From the NCBI GenBank assembly GCA_965201045.1, contig OZ241746.1:3782001-3846000 (forward strand): DNA of 64,000 bases, in the 5' to 3' direction. This document shows positions 47,332 to 57,389 of this stretch, one piece after another; position 1 is the first letter of the stretch, and each line of letters starts with the position of its first letter. Made by a program: the position numbers and the translations under genes. The DNA comes from JAPORK01 sp026710285. GTDB lineage: Bacteria > Pseudomonadota > Gammaproteobacteria > Pseudomonadales > Endozoicomonadaceae. Below the pieces are notes generated by a model. That model did not search any database, was not told where the DNA came from, and saw only the letters and a program-made list of their open reading frames with translations.

Positions 47332-47360
47332 CAGTGACTCAGGTTGCACCGGAGTCACTG
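47332..47360 (+). terminator. Hairpin after the RM operon
   Basis: CAGTGACTC (47332-47340) and GAGTCACTG (47352-47360) form a perfect nine-base stem with an 11-base loop, 20 bases after the res stop. There is no T run, so it may be a processing or stability hairpin instead of a classical terminator. A 15-base tandem duplication (CTAAAAAAAGATAGC twice, 47443-47472) follows. Confidence 0.5.
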
Positions 47361-47477
47361 AAAAGTTAAAATATCACATACGTTTTAGCTTTCAGAAGTG
47401 TGCCTGAATCTGAAACACTTAATGCAGAACAGGCATAAGTCACTAAAAAAAGATAGCCTAAAAAAAGATAGCAATGG

Positions 47478-47624
47478 TTACAAATCAGTTTTACACCGAC
47501 ACGGGTGGTATCCACATTCTTGGCATATGAGTTTATCTGGATCTCCTCCTGTTACCTGTACAAAGGAAATATCAGATAACAAAATTAAAAAAGTAAATAC
47601 AACATTCTTTATTGTTTTTTTCAT
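47478..47624 (-). CDS. Small secreted cysteine-rich peptide
   Basis: 48 residues, read on the minus strand. The N-terminus MKKTIKNVVFTFLILLSDISF is a good Sec signal peptide. The mature part, beginning around VQVTGGDPDK, is only about 25 residues and holds four cysteines as CxxC...CxC (ICQECGYHPCRCKTDL). This could bind a metal or form two disulfides. It lies about 125 bases after the stop of the RHS gene on the same strand, where immunity or partner genes often sit. No ribosome binding site is obvious; an alternative ATG lies two codons upstream (47630). I know no homolog. Confidence 0.5.
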   Translation of the reverse strand: MKKTIKNVVFTFLILLSDISFVQVTGGDPDKLICQECGYHPCRCKTDL

Positions 47625-47748
47625 AAGCATTTTTTTATAATAAATAATATTGATCTAAAATTAATATTCTGAACAAAATAAAATGGAAAGTAAATCTTTT
47701 ATTTTGACTCAGGTCAGTAATTGCAACGCTGACCGGGCAATCACGACT

Positions 47749-50700
47749 TTAATTTCCCCATGTATTGATGAACCAAATCTTTTGCACATACAAAGAACCG
47801 TCTTCATTCAGTAACGATTCAGGTACCAGCTTATTGAGAGAACCCACTGTGTAGCGAATCTTACCATCGTTGCCTGCCAGATACATGCCCCACTGAGACA
47901 CAGAGGCACCATTATCTATTCGATCATACTCTCTGGTAATATACCCCATAAAAAATGTATTTTGTTTGTCTGCTGTATAGGCGAGAATAAAACCTTCCTC
48001 ATGTTCTTGCATTATGTTTTCAATAGAAACATCCTGAGATCCATAGCCAACGTAAGCGTTGTCATCTACATGCAATAGTTGTTTTACATAAAGAGCGTAA
48101 GGAGGGATGTTAAAATCTCTTGCACCCGATGGTAAAAAAAGCTGTTTTTCTGCTTTAATTAATAGATCTAAATGATCTGTATTGATGGTCATATTACTGT
48201 CAGCTGCCAGACCCAATATTTGCGGAATATGTGAAGATGTATAGATATCGGTTTTCCCCTGGTAACTTTCCCACAAGCGGTTAAGGTGTTCATCAGAGGA
48301 GATAAACAGGCTATCACCTCTGAGCTGATAACCGGCAGCATCAATACCAAAATAAGACAGAGCACTTTCAAATAAAGTGCCTTCAGATGAAGAAAAACTC
48401 ATTGTAGTAGCATTAATGCTGCTACCCACGGCTGCCAATGCAATGACCGCTGTGGTTATACCCATTACCATGCTGGCAATATTCAGACCTTTACTGGCAG
48501 GTTCTGCCGCAGCTGCAATATTAACCGCTGCAGCGCACACACCAAAAGCTGTTGAGGCTATAATTGCCTCTCTTGAAGCACCAAAATAAGCCATAACATA
48601 ACCACCCAACGCAACAGATAGTCCTGTCATCAGGAGATTACCCGTCAGAGCAGACCACTTTCGATGGATTGCAGCAAAGCCCAGCGTACCCGCAAGATTA
48701 ACTACATGCAAGATACTGCCAATCCATCGGGGTACATTTCCGGAAGGGTCTGTATTCATAACTGGGTTATTACTACCAAAAGCATAACCGTCACCCAGCG
48801 GGTCTTCACTGACAAAGTAGCGTTGCTGTGGACTATAAACTCTGTGACCTGCACCTAAAAATTGCCAGCCGGTGGCCGGGTCTGTTTGTTCGCCATCAAA
48901 GCCCTGAAGTATTTGCTGATATAAAGGCAGATCAGTAACAACGTGATCATGCCACACCATACCATAAGGACTATAAATATTGAATTGTTTCAGTTTATAG
49001 TGGTTATACGTTACCTGATTTAATACAGCGGTTATATCACCTTTATAATTTTTTTCATAATAATCATGAATAATACCATTGATCGTTTTAGCATTTCCAA
49101 GATAGCCGACAATCTTTATCGTATTGTCGGTGTTAACAATTTTTTCTCCCAGCAAGTGTTTATGTATATAAAACAGATAACGGATGTCATTATTAGCAGT
49201 GATTTCTTTAACTTCTCTTTCACTGCCATCATAAACATAACGACTATGTTGTCCGGCAGATGTAACGACACTGGTTATTTCATTAAAAGCATTATACGTC
49301 ATATGGCTTTTTGATCCATCTGCTACCATATTACCACTGGCGTCATAAACAAATGTATGTATCTGCTGCGTTTTATGATTCCACTGTGTTGTAACGTTTT
49401 GTAACCGTAATGGTACTTTATCATCGTAATTATAAGTGATAACTTTGCTCAAAGTCCTGGTTTTATCAGCATTGGTTAATAATTCCTGCAATTTTGCTAT
49501 TCTGTTAAATGGATTAAAAGTATACGTTTGTCGGGTAATAACCGGTGCTTCTTTAAGATCTGTATCCTCAAATTCAGTGTCTCTTGGACACAGCGGTAAA
49601 CCAGCTGATCCTGAACAATTGACCGTAGTCAGATTATCCAGTTTATCATACTGATAACTTAATCTGGCTTGCTTATTATCTGATGTATTTTGTATTAAAG
49701 TAGTAATGTTACCCACCGAATCATAATTAAATTGCCATTGTGACAATAATTTTCCTACCAGCAGATCAGTTATCTTATCCTGTTCACCATAATCATTATA
49801 GTGAATGGTTCGCTGCATTCCACTGCCATAATCAACTACAGCAATACGGGAAAAACCATCATAAGACGGAGCAGTTATTTGTTGTGGGTCGGTATTTACG
49901 GATCTATAATAAGTGCCGTTTATGCGACCAAGATGATCATAAGTAGTTTGTATGCTGTTGCCGGAAAGATCAGATACACTAATAACCTGGCGGTTACGAT
50001 TATACTCCCACTGAAAACGGTAATCCGAATAACTGTTTTTTCCTGTATGGATCAGTTGTTGTAATTTTCCATCATCACTATACCTATAAGTACTGGTACC
50101 GGTCAAATCAGTTTTTTTTACGGGAAGCATGGTCAACGGATCATAAGCAATGGTCAAAATTATTTTTCCATCCACAGATTTACTTACAGGTAATGCTAAA
50201 CTATTATACTTCCATGCAATAATATGCTTTGATGGTGTGGTTATTGTACGCGGTTGTCCATCTGCTGTATAAGTATAAAACGTTTGGTGTTTATCTTCTC
50301 CGGCTTTCCATAGCAGTTCTCCGTCTGAATTGTAATGGGCAGAAAAAAGTAAATATTGATGAGATTCATTGGCTGGTTGTACCCATTTTTCAATAACTTT
50401 ATCAAGCAGATTGTAAACATTAAAGAGGGTCTCTCCATGTGGATTAGTAATAGCAGTAAGATGTCCTATACTGTCATAATGCTTAGTTACTATACCACCA
50501 TCCGGTGTAGTAACTGCAATCACTCTGCCAAAACCGTCATAGCGTGTTGTTGTTACTTTTGCTTCCGGCAATTTATCACCATCAAGGCATAATTTTTTTA
50601 ATGAAGACGAAGGATCGATAAAAGCAGGTAATACAGCCTGCATCACCGGTTTATCCAGCAGATTGCCACGTACAACAGAAAGAGGAGAACGCTGACCTTT

Positions 50701-53196
50701 TGCATCTTCTGTATAACTGATAGTACAACGATCAGGGTTATCGTATTGCTTAATATTTATTTCTCTGTCTGGTAAATGAGTGCGAACCGGTCGATCCATA
50801 GCATCATAATCAAACGTCGTTATCAGTTTATTTTGGTGGTCTGACTGATCGGCTATATAAACTGTTTTACTGGCAATTCTTCCATAGGAATCATAGGTAA
50901 TACGCTGTGTTGGTCTCCATCTGTTTGCTGCAGCTTTTCCATCTACTGTGAGTGCTTCAGTAAAAATATTCAGTTTGTCTCCTGCACCATCAAAACGAAT
51001 CTTTTGCTGTAAGCCATTAGCAGTAGTAACAATAACCTGATTAAGTTGTGGCGATACAATATAATTATACTGTTCCTTTATTATAAATGCAGGTGCTGCA
51101 GAGAGTATTTTTTCAGTTAACCTCCCCCAGTGATCATAATGGTAGCGGATAACTTTTTTTTCTTCAGCATCAATCTGTTTGAGTAGCTGATTAGTGAATA
51201 GACTGATGGTTTGTATGGATGATTTTTGTACTTTTTTATTACCCAAGTCAATGGTTGTATAGATAGTTTTTTCAGAATGATCTGCATTGATCGTATAATA
51301 ATAATTTTTAGTCAAAGTGGTTAGTTGATCTTTTTGTACACTATTTCTGCTGAGTATTTTCTGTTTTAACAGACCATAAGTAAAGTTATTATTTACATTA
51401 TCATAATAAATGTATTTTGTTGTCAGTCTGTCATTGTTTGTTTGTACAACTTTCTGTGCCAGTTTTAAAATATACCCGTGACCATTGAGATTCGGCTCTT
51501 TACGATAGTAATTATGCAGTGTTATGGGTGACAATGCAGGTAGATCAGGTATTTTGGCAGAAGGATAGCGGGTAACAAACTCTGCCTGTGAACGTAACCG
51601 CCATCCGTCAGGTTCTGCCGGGCAGGCGATATCTCCTTGTACAGGACAATAACTTATCTTTTCTGTACGCCCATAAGCATCCGTTTTACTGATAATTCTT
51701 CCTGTACTGTCATAGGTATTATACTGCATTTCTACAGCATAATGATCTGAACTCTCTCCCCAGTCTTTTGTTACAACCTTCAAAGGTAAACTGTAAGTGT
51801 CTGGCAGGTTTTCAAAACTGGTGTATGCGCATCCATCCAATTTATCTTTGTAACAAAAAAAATTATGTGTTTGTGAAATTAAATGGTCATTACTGTCACT
51901 GATTATTTGTGTGTCAATCAGTAAATGATATTTATTGTAAGTTTGTATCTGTTTTATAATGCCATTATCTTTTGTTGTTTTGTAATTATATTGGATTGGT
52001 GCAGAAAATAAAATATCCTGTTCTTCTTTTGGTAATATTGTCAACCCTGAATTGAACGCTAAATAATTATGTTCACTGTTACTGGTTTGACCGTAAGTGT
52101 AACGAGTGATCCTTATCGGTTGTGCTGCACCCGGAATGACCATTTCCTGAACAACAACACACAACGCACTGAATTGTTTGTTATGGTTTAATGCAATTTT
52201 CATGGCATTAGTACAGTTATAATGCATCTCTTTTTCTAAACCGGTTGGATAACTGACTTTGGTTAACAAAAGACCAAGATAACTAAAATGTATCTTCCAT
52301 AATTTTATACTGTTGATGTCAGATAAAGTAACGGTTTGTAATTTGCCGTACAGGCTATGCAACTGAATATTGACTAATTTTTTATCACTACTGGTACTTG
52401 AAATTGTAAGGTAGCCTTTATTTCTGGTCAAAGTTATCTTATGCCCGTCACCATCGCTTATAGCGCTTAATCTATGTAAACCTGGCAGATAAGAAAATCT
52501 CACATAGTAACCATCTTGTTGTTCCAGAAGAACTTCATAACCGTCATGATCCAGTGTTTCTCTTAAGCCATTGGTATAAGTGATAACAAAATGACTCTCT
52601 TTACTGCCTGTAATCTGAATATCCCGTAGCTTGTGATAGCGGGGCCACCAGTTACCGTTCGGCTGTTGCTGTAAAATAAAAATTTGCCCCTGTGATGTAG
52701 ACAGCTGATTATTTTTTGGATTGAAGTGGGTTAAATTCCAGCTCCAGCCAGCACCAATTCCATCTGGATCAGCTATACTGTCACTGTTGTAATTAACATC
52801 CAGCGTTATGTTGGGACCATGATTAAGATTACTAATAAGGCTGCCTACTTTTACATAAGCAGACAATGTACCTGTACGTGGATCGACTTGTGTCCCCCAT
52901 GATTTATGAAAATTAAAAGCGTTAGACCATACAGAAGTATGATCTTCTGCATTGGCAGTGTAAAACAAATTTTTCTTTTGATTGACTTTATTCACTTTCG
53001 AATGCAGATCACTGTTATTACTATTTGCATCTGTCTTTTTTAATAATGTTTTCAAGTTGATTAATCTGCTGTCTTGTTTGTTTAACAGGTCTTTTTTCAG
53101 GATAATTTTTGCCTGACAATTTTCAGTAGTAAAGAGTAAAAAAAGTAAGTAAAGGGTTAAAAAAACTTTATTATATGTATAATATTTTTGGTACAT
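47749..53196 (-). CDS. Large Sec-exported YD/RHS-repeat protein with variable C-terminus
   Basis: 1815 residues. A Sec signal peptide (VFLTLYLLFLLFTT, cleavage near CQA) leads into an N-terminal beta region like that of other RHS/SpvB-type proteins (ITLDVNYNSD, GIGAGWSWNL). Dozens of YD repeats follow (YDGFGRVIAVTTPDGG, YDSIGHLTAITNPHG, YNRNRQVISVSDLSGNSI). The RHS-core ending is GHRVYSPQQRYFVSEDPLGDGYAFGSNNPVMNTDPSG, with the last DPSG at residue 1483. The 330-residue tail after it starts with several hydrophobic segments (about 1490-1610) and continues as a soluble domain I cannot identify, ending KIWFINTWGN. RHS shells normally encapsulate a toxic tail. A function in competition or host interaction is likely; the activity is unknown. 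Confidence 0.88.
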   Translation of the reverse strand: MYQKYYTYNKVFLTLYLLFLLFTTENCQAKIILKKDLLNKQDSRLINLKTLLKKTDANSNNSDLHSKVNKVNQKKNLFYTANAEDHTSVWSNAFNFHKSWGTQVDPRTGTLSAYVKVGSLISNLNHGPNITLDVNYNSDSIADPDGIGAGWSWNLTHFNPKNNQLSTSQGQIFILQQQPNGNWWPRYHKLRDIQITGSKESHFVITYTNGLRETLDHDGYEVLLEQQDGYYVRFSYLPGLHRLSAISDGDGHKITLTRNKGYLTISSTSSDKKLVNIQLHSLYGKLQTVTLSDINSIKLWKIHFSYLGLLLTKVSYPTGLEKEMHYNCTNAMKIALNHNKQFSALCVVVQEMVIPGAAQPIRITRYTYGQTSNSEHNYLAFNSGLTILPKEEQDILFSAPIQYNYKTTKDNGIIKQIQTYNKYHLLIDTQIISDSNDHLISQTHNFFCYKDKLDGCAYTSFENLPDTYSLPLKVVTKDWGESSDHYAVEMQYNTYDSTGRIISKTDAYGRTEKISYCPVQGDIACPAEPDGWRLRSQAEFVTRYPSAKIPDLPALSPITLHNYYRKEPNLNGHGYILKLAQKVVQTNNDRLTTKYIYYDNVNNNFTYGLLKQKILSRNSVQKDQLTTLTKNYYYTINADHSEKTIYTTIDLGNKKVQKSSIQTISLFTNQLLKQIDAEEKKVIRYHYDHWGRLTEKILSAAPAFIIKEQYNYIVSPQLNQVIVTTANGLQQKIRFDGAGDKLNIFTEALTVDGKAAANRWRPTQRITYDSYGRIASKTVYIADQSDHQNKLITTFDYDAMDRPVRTHLPDREINIKQYDNPDRCTISYTEDAKGQRSPLSVVRGNLLDKPVMQAVLPAFIDPSSSLKKLCLDGDKLPEAKVTTTRYDGFGRVIAVTTPDGGIVTKHYDSIGHLTAITNPHGETLFNVYNLLDKVIEKWVQPANESHQYLLFSAHYNSDGELLWKAGEDKHQTFYTYTADGQPRTITTPSKHIIAWKYNSLALPVSKSVDGKIILTIAYDPLTMLPVKKTDLTGTSTYRYSDDGKLQQLIHTGKNSYSDYRFQWEYNRNRQVISVSDLSGNSIQTTYDHLGRINGTYYRSVNTDPQQITAPSYDGFSRIAVVDYGSGMQRTIHYNDYGEQDKITDLLVGKLLSQWQFNYDSVGNITTLIQNTSDNKQARLSYQYDKLDNLTTVNCSGSAGLPLCPRDTEFEDTDLKEAPVITRQTYTFNPFNRIAKLQELLTNADKTRTLSKVITYNYDDKVPLRLQNVTTQWNHKTQQIHTFVYDASGNMVADGSKSHMTYNAFNEITSVVTSAGQHSRYVYDGSEREVKEITANNDIRYLFYIHKHLLGEKIVNTDNTIKIVGYLGNAKTINGIIHDYYEKNYKGDITAVLNQVTYNHYKLKQFNIYSPYGMVWHDHVVTDLPLYQQILQGFDGEQTDPATGWQFLGAGHRVYSPQQRYFVSEDPLGDGYAFGSNNPVMNTDPSGNVPRWIGSILHVVNLAGTLGFAAIHRKWSALTGNLLMTGLSVALGGYVMAYFGASREAIIASTAFGVCAAAVNIAAAAEPASKGLNIASMVMGITTAVIALAAVGSSINATTMSFSSSEGTLFESALSYFGIDAAGYQLRGDSLFISSDEHLNRLWESYQGKTDIYTSSHIPQILGLAADSNMTINTDHLDLLIKAEKQLFLPSGARDFNIPPYALYVKQLLHVDDNAYVGYGSQDVSIENIMQEHEEGFILAYTADKQNTFFMGYITREYDRIDNGASVSQWGMYLAGNDGKIRYTVGSLNKLVPESLLNEDGSLYVQKIWFINTWGN

Positions 53197-53508
53197 TATT
53201 GGGTGACTTCATAAATAAACTGGTTAAAGATAATGAGTCATTTAACCTTAGCAAGCGGCTAAGGTATCGTTAAATTGTTAAAGTGTTTTATAATTTTTGA
53301 ACTGAAGTATACAGATATACTGTTTGTTGTCTGTTTCTCTATGGTATAAATTTTTCTGAGTATATCAAACCGAATCTGAAGATCAATTTTAGTTCAGGTA
53401 TATTCAATTGTAATTATTCGAATTGAAGTAACAGTTTAATAAAATTTTGCTTCATATTATTGTCTTGCATTAATACACGAAAACTGGAAGCAGAGATTAG
53501 CTGTGATC
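53197..53508. other. Spacer upstream of the RHS gene
   Basis: About 310 bases without a reading frame. A perfect eight-base stem, ACCTTAGC (53245-53252) with GCTAAGGT (53258-53265), lies 50 bases before the RHS start and would form a hairpin in the leader RNA. It lacks a T run on either strand. Confidence 0.5.
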
Positions 53509-56500
53509 TTACTCACTAATTTCTTTCAAAACTTTGGTAAAAGTTTGTTTTGCTCTTTCCACCAGTTTAGTATTCTTCTGTCGGGCTTCCTGTTTTTCAG
53601 CGCTAATCTCATTAAATCTCTCATCTTGATTTAAAAGTTGTACTATTTGCATGCGTTTTTCCATACAGTGAAGAAAGAGTTTTAGATAATACTTGTACTG
53701 TTGTATAAGTGCTTTATATTCTTTACATTGATCCGTTATCAGTTTTGCAGAAAATTCAAATAAGTGATCTGACTGTGTAGTAATGTGTAAGTTTATTACC
53801 TTATCAAGATATTTCTCATAGTTCTTGATTACTTCGCAAACAGACGGGGATTGACTAAGCGCAACGTCTATATGCTTCATGAATTTTAAATAATCTGATT
53901 TATCCAGTACATAAGTTTTATTAGCTATGGCGGTGTCCATTTTCATTGATATCTCCAGCAAATTGTTGAGATTTCTTGAAGTATCTTTCAGTAATGGATG
54001 AAGGATTTGTACACCAGCTTCTCCCATATTGAGTACAGCCCTGTCAGCAACAGCGTTATTTCCTTGTTTGATTGCATTATGGTAAATTGTTTGTAACTGC
54101 GCAATAGCTACATCAGGGTGAGATATCATTGCACTTTCAGCTTCATAGAAAAGCTTATCTGTCTGGCTTAATACTTCTGTTTCACTGGCTAGTTTTTGTT
54201 GCTCAGGTCTGTTTTCAGCTTCTGTTAGCCATAAAGCACTGGGTGGTGTAAAAGAAGATTTTGGTTGTGATTTAACTTTTTTTACTTTAATAAAAGAACT
54301 TTGATTATCAGACAGATGATATTTAGTTTGACTGACGGTGCTTACACTGTCAGCAGGTAGTAAATTAACCGATATTATCTGATTGTTTCTGATTAATGTA
54401 AACAGATCATCTATCCAGCATGGAGGTATGATTGCCTTATAAACTAACTCTGCCCAATGATCGGAGAACGGTCCGTTAAAAGTAAACTGAGCAATTGCAA
54501 CCAGGTTTTCCTTGCTCTGTTTCCATTGCTCCTCAGCGACCGTTTCATTTTTCAGACAATCTAAATTATCCTGAAAAGAATGCCGTGCCATTGAGATACA
54601 AATATCTGCACATGTAGCAGTTAAAGGCATCGTCTGTGGATCAAAGCTGAAGGTTAGATAGTCATTATAGCAGATATCTCTTGCGGATATATTGCAAAAA
54701 GAGGGAGTTAACAGCGCAAGTGCCTGCATATAATCTGTATTTGTTGACCAGGGGTTATCGCCTTGTCGCTGCTGATCGACCAGATTAAAATATTCTGTAA
54801 TTGTGCTACTACAAAGATATTTTTTAATCGTACTTTCCACACTATTCCAGCGAGCTATGCTTTTAGTGTTTTTGTTGTCAGCAGGCTTTAATTGTCGAAT
54901 CTCTGCATAGATAGTGGCAAAAAAAATCATTACATCCAGACAAGTTTTTATAGGGTCTCTTTTATTATCCTTTGTCTTAGAGTCGAGTCGGGTATAACAG
55001 ACCTTGAGATGGCAAATACTAAAAAACGTTCGTTTCAGCCAGTCATTTATAAAATTGTCCATGAGTTTGGTAATAGCTGTCACTGTGGTTGTTACACTGC
55101 TTTTCCCACTGATAGCTTTTTTGGCAAGGCTGAGGATTTCAATCTGTTTTTCATCCACACATGTGTAAAAACAATCACTATAAGCCAGTGAGATTCTTTG
55201 TAAAGGTTCGTGCCAGGATAATAAAAGCTTCACTTTCCTGTCATCAGTACGAAAAGAGGGTTTTCTGAGTATGTATGATTGTAAAGGATGATGGCGGAGA
55301 TAGTCATCGTATCTGGTTAGTAAATCTTCAACCTGTTGTTTCCACTCTTTAATATTTTGAGCAGCAGATTCAAGATGACTAAAATTCAGATTTAAGTCTT
55401 TTCTCTTATTATATAATAGTACTGCTTTTGCTAATAATCTTCCGAGCTTATCAATTTCTTCCAAATAAGTGAGAGAATTCATCTTTTTTATCTCATTTAC
55501 TGTTATATTTTGATTCCACGCCTGAATGGTGGTTTCAATTTCTGCAGGAAGAGTCGGTAATTCAGTATTATTGTTACCGTTGTTGCCTAAAGAGGTAGTG
55601 ATATTTACCTGATCTGTTGTAAACTCCTGCTCTTTCTTCGGTGTTAAAGGGCAGGGTTCTGTCATTTTTAACTCACTCTCACTGATCTTTTTGCTTTTCA
55701 GGATTATGTCAAGATTCGCTCCTATTATTTTTACCCAGTCAGGATATTTCTCTTTTTTACTTTCTATCCAGGATTGTTTAATGGTTAACAACCTGGTCAG
55801 TACAGAGAGATAGTATGGTGGCCAGGACGGGGTGTCAGTTCCTGTTGTAAATCCTAAAGATACTGACCATCCTGAAAGCAATGAACTAATCCGCGAGACC
55901 GGGGCAGAGATTTCTATCCGTTCCAACCAGAACAGTAATTGACTTGTTATTATAATCGTTTTTCTAGTGTATTCATCATCTAATTCACAAAAAAAAGGAT
56001 TAAGATAGTGCAAACACCTGTTAACCATTTCTATATCTTCTGCTGCAGGTTTAGATTGTTTATTACTGATCAACTGCAGTCTTTCTATCATGTATATACA
56101 GGCTATTCGTATATCCTCCGTTACAGGTCCGCCTGAGTCATAATCTGCTCTTTTTAGTAATTGAGTTAAGTCAGAATCTGTTATTTTTAATAATTGCATA
56201 AAAGATGTGCTGCATATAATAGATTCAAACTGATTTCTTTCTTCGCTTATTGCCGGGGAGACAGGTTTTTGCTTAAGATGTGCAATATGATCATTTATCA
56301 TGTTCAACAATAGCCTGACATAGTCAAAAAATGCATTTTTTCTATCCCAATTATTTGGATAGAAACTAAGAGATTTCATGATTTTTAAATGTTGCGCAAT
56401 TTCTGTTGATAGTTTGACAAACTGTTGTTCTTTACATAAGAATGCTTCTTTACTATCTACATAAAATATTTGCTTACAAAGTTTCTGGTTATAAACTAAG

Positions 56501-57177
56501 GTGGACGTATAAAAAAGGATGTTGCCAGTTATTTCATGGTGCATTTTCATATAATACATTTCAGATGGATCAGGTTTGTAATCAGGTTGTACAGCCATTT
56601 TTTTTAACAGGCTGTTTATCCAAGTTAATTCATCTGCAAATTCATCCAGATAACTGAGATATTGTGATCTTAAATCCACGGCCTGAAAAAAAATATTTAT
56701 TACCTTTTGTTTATTTTCTAATGTCATTTCCCCATTTGCAGGAAGTTTTAGTCGTTGATCTAACCTGCGCAGATGACGTAATTTATTCCATAACTGCATA
56801 AAAGGTCTGCCCATCCAAATCCATTGATTGGGTGTTGTTACGGGTACAGGCAGGTTTAAAGTTTCGGTCAGATAATCCTTTGTATCGTAATATTCTTCAG
56901 TGTCTGAATCGGTTGCAAAAGCACTGCTAATTTTAGCAGCAGATGGGGGTAATTCAGTGATTGCTGTCCCGGACCGTAATGCTAATGGTTGCATTTTTAT
57001 ACCTTCAGCAATATGACCTGTTAAATCATCTGCTGAATTTACAGGTACAACAGTTTCTGTTTGTGTTGATACACGACTACCGGCGAAAGTTCCAAATAAA
57101 CGTGTGTCTTCTTGCACTGTTTCTGCATGAGTATCGAATTGTTTTTTAGTATCCGTTCCAACTGTTATAGTTTCCAT
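53509..57177 (-). CDS. Large uncharacterised protein, paralog A
   Basis: About 1222 residues, no recognised domain, no signal peptide. The start at 57177 (METITVGTDTKKQF) is chosen by alignment with paralog B; a GTG 12 bases upstream is also possible. Layout: a Ser/Thr-rich N-terminal 100 residues with the shared string SAFATDS; then a long, predominantly helical body with conserved blocks such as FFSICHLKVC and NIKEWKQQVEDLLTRY; then a C-terminal region (about residues 1010-1220) with a TPR-like helix pair around LFYEAESAMISHPDVAIAQL and a coiled-coil end (KLVERAKQTFTKVLKEIS). Size, lack of signal and duplication resemble secreted effectors of intracellular bacteria, but this is only analogy. 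Confidence 0.85.
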   Translation of the reverse strand: METITVGTDTKKQFDTHAETVQEDTRLFGTFAGSRVSTQTETVVPVNSADDLTGHIAEGIKMQPLALRSGTAITELPPSAAKISSAFATDSDTEEYYDTKDYLTETLNLPVPVTTPNQWIWMGRPFMQLWNKLRHLRRLDQRLKLPANGEMTLENKQKVINIFFQAVDLRSQYLSYLDEFADELTWINSLLKKMAVQPDYKPDPSEMYYMKMHHEITGNILFYTSTLVYNQKLCKQIFYVDSKEAFLCKEQQFVKLSTEIAQHLKIMKSLSFYPNNWDRKNAFFDYVRLLLNMINDHIAHLKQKPVSPAISEERNQFESIICSTSFMQLLKITDSDLTQLLKRADYDSGGPVTEDIRIACIYMIERLQLISNKQSKPAAEDIEMVNRCLHYLNPFFCELDDEYTRKTIIITSQLLFWLERIEISAPVSRISSLLSGWSVSLGFTTGTDTPSWPPYYLSVLTRLLTIKQSWIESKKEKYPDWVKIIGANLDIILKSKKISESELKMTEPCPLTPKKEQEFTTDQVNITTSLGNNGNNNTELPTLPAEIETTIQAWNQNITVNEIKKMNSLTYLEEIDKLGRLLAKAVLLYNKRKDLNLNFSHLESAAQNIKEWKQQVEDLLTRYDDYLRHHPLQSYILRKPSFRTDDRKVKLLLSWHEPLQRISLAYSDCFYTCVDEKQIEILSLAKKAISGKSSVTTTVTAITKLMDNFINDWLKRTFFSICHLKVCYTRLDSKTKDNKRDPIKTCLDVMIFFATIYAEIRQLKPADNKNTKSIARWNSVESTIKKYLCSSTITEYFNLVDQQRQGDNPWSTNTDYMQALALLTPSFCNISARDICYNDYLTFSFDPQTMPLTATCADICISMARHSFQDNLDCLKNETVAEEQWKQSKENLVAIAQFTFNGPFSDHWAELVYKAIIPPCWIDDLFTLIRNNQIISVNLLPADSVSTVSQTKYHLSDNQSSFIKVKKVKSQPKSSFTPPSALWLTEAENRPEQQKLASETEVLSQTDKLFYEAESAMISHPDVAIAQLQTIYHNAIKQGNNAVADRAVLNMGEAGVQILHPLLKDTSRNLNNLLEISMKMDTAIANKTYVLDKSDYLKFMKHIDVALSQSPSVCEVIKNYEKYLDKVINLHITTQSDHLFEFSAKLITDQCKEYKALIQQYKYYLKLFLHCMEKRMQIVQLLNQDERFNEISAEKQEARQKNTKLVERAKQTFTKVLKEISE

Positions 57178-57317
57178 ACCTGTTCTCACTTTCCAGAAAT
57201 TAATTTAACGCATTTTAGACATCAAATTTCAAAGCAGTGTTCCGGGCTGTTAAAAAAATTGACCAGATTGTTTGTTTTTGATAACTATTTATGCTGTTTT
57301 GTCCCGCTGTACCAATT

Positions 57318-57358
57318 CATTCCCGTCCCTCTGAGTCATTCTCATCTTTGCGGGAATG
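57318..57358. repeat. Small inverted repeat between the large paralogs
   Basis: CATTCCCG (57318-57325) and CGGGAATG (57351-57358) are perfect complements around a 25-base loop that itself contains GTCATTCTCATC. Elements of this CATTCCCG...CGGGAATG type occur as dispersed repeats in many genomes. It lies just after the 3' end of paralog B and may terminate it. Confidence 0.6.
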
Positions 57359-57389
57359 ACGACCACGGATTTATGAAAATAACCGCTTA

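Noticed and set aside
47398..47640. 80-codon plus-strand frame
   Set aside because: It is antisense to the better-supported secreted cysteine-rich peptide and crosses a tandem repeat.
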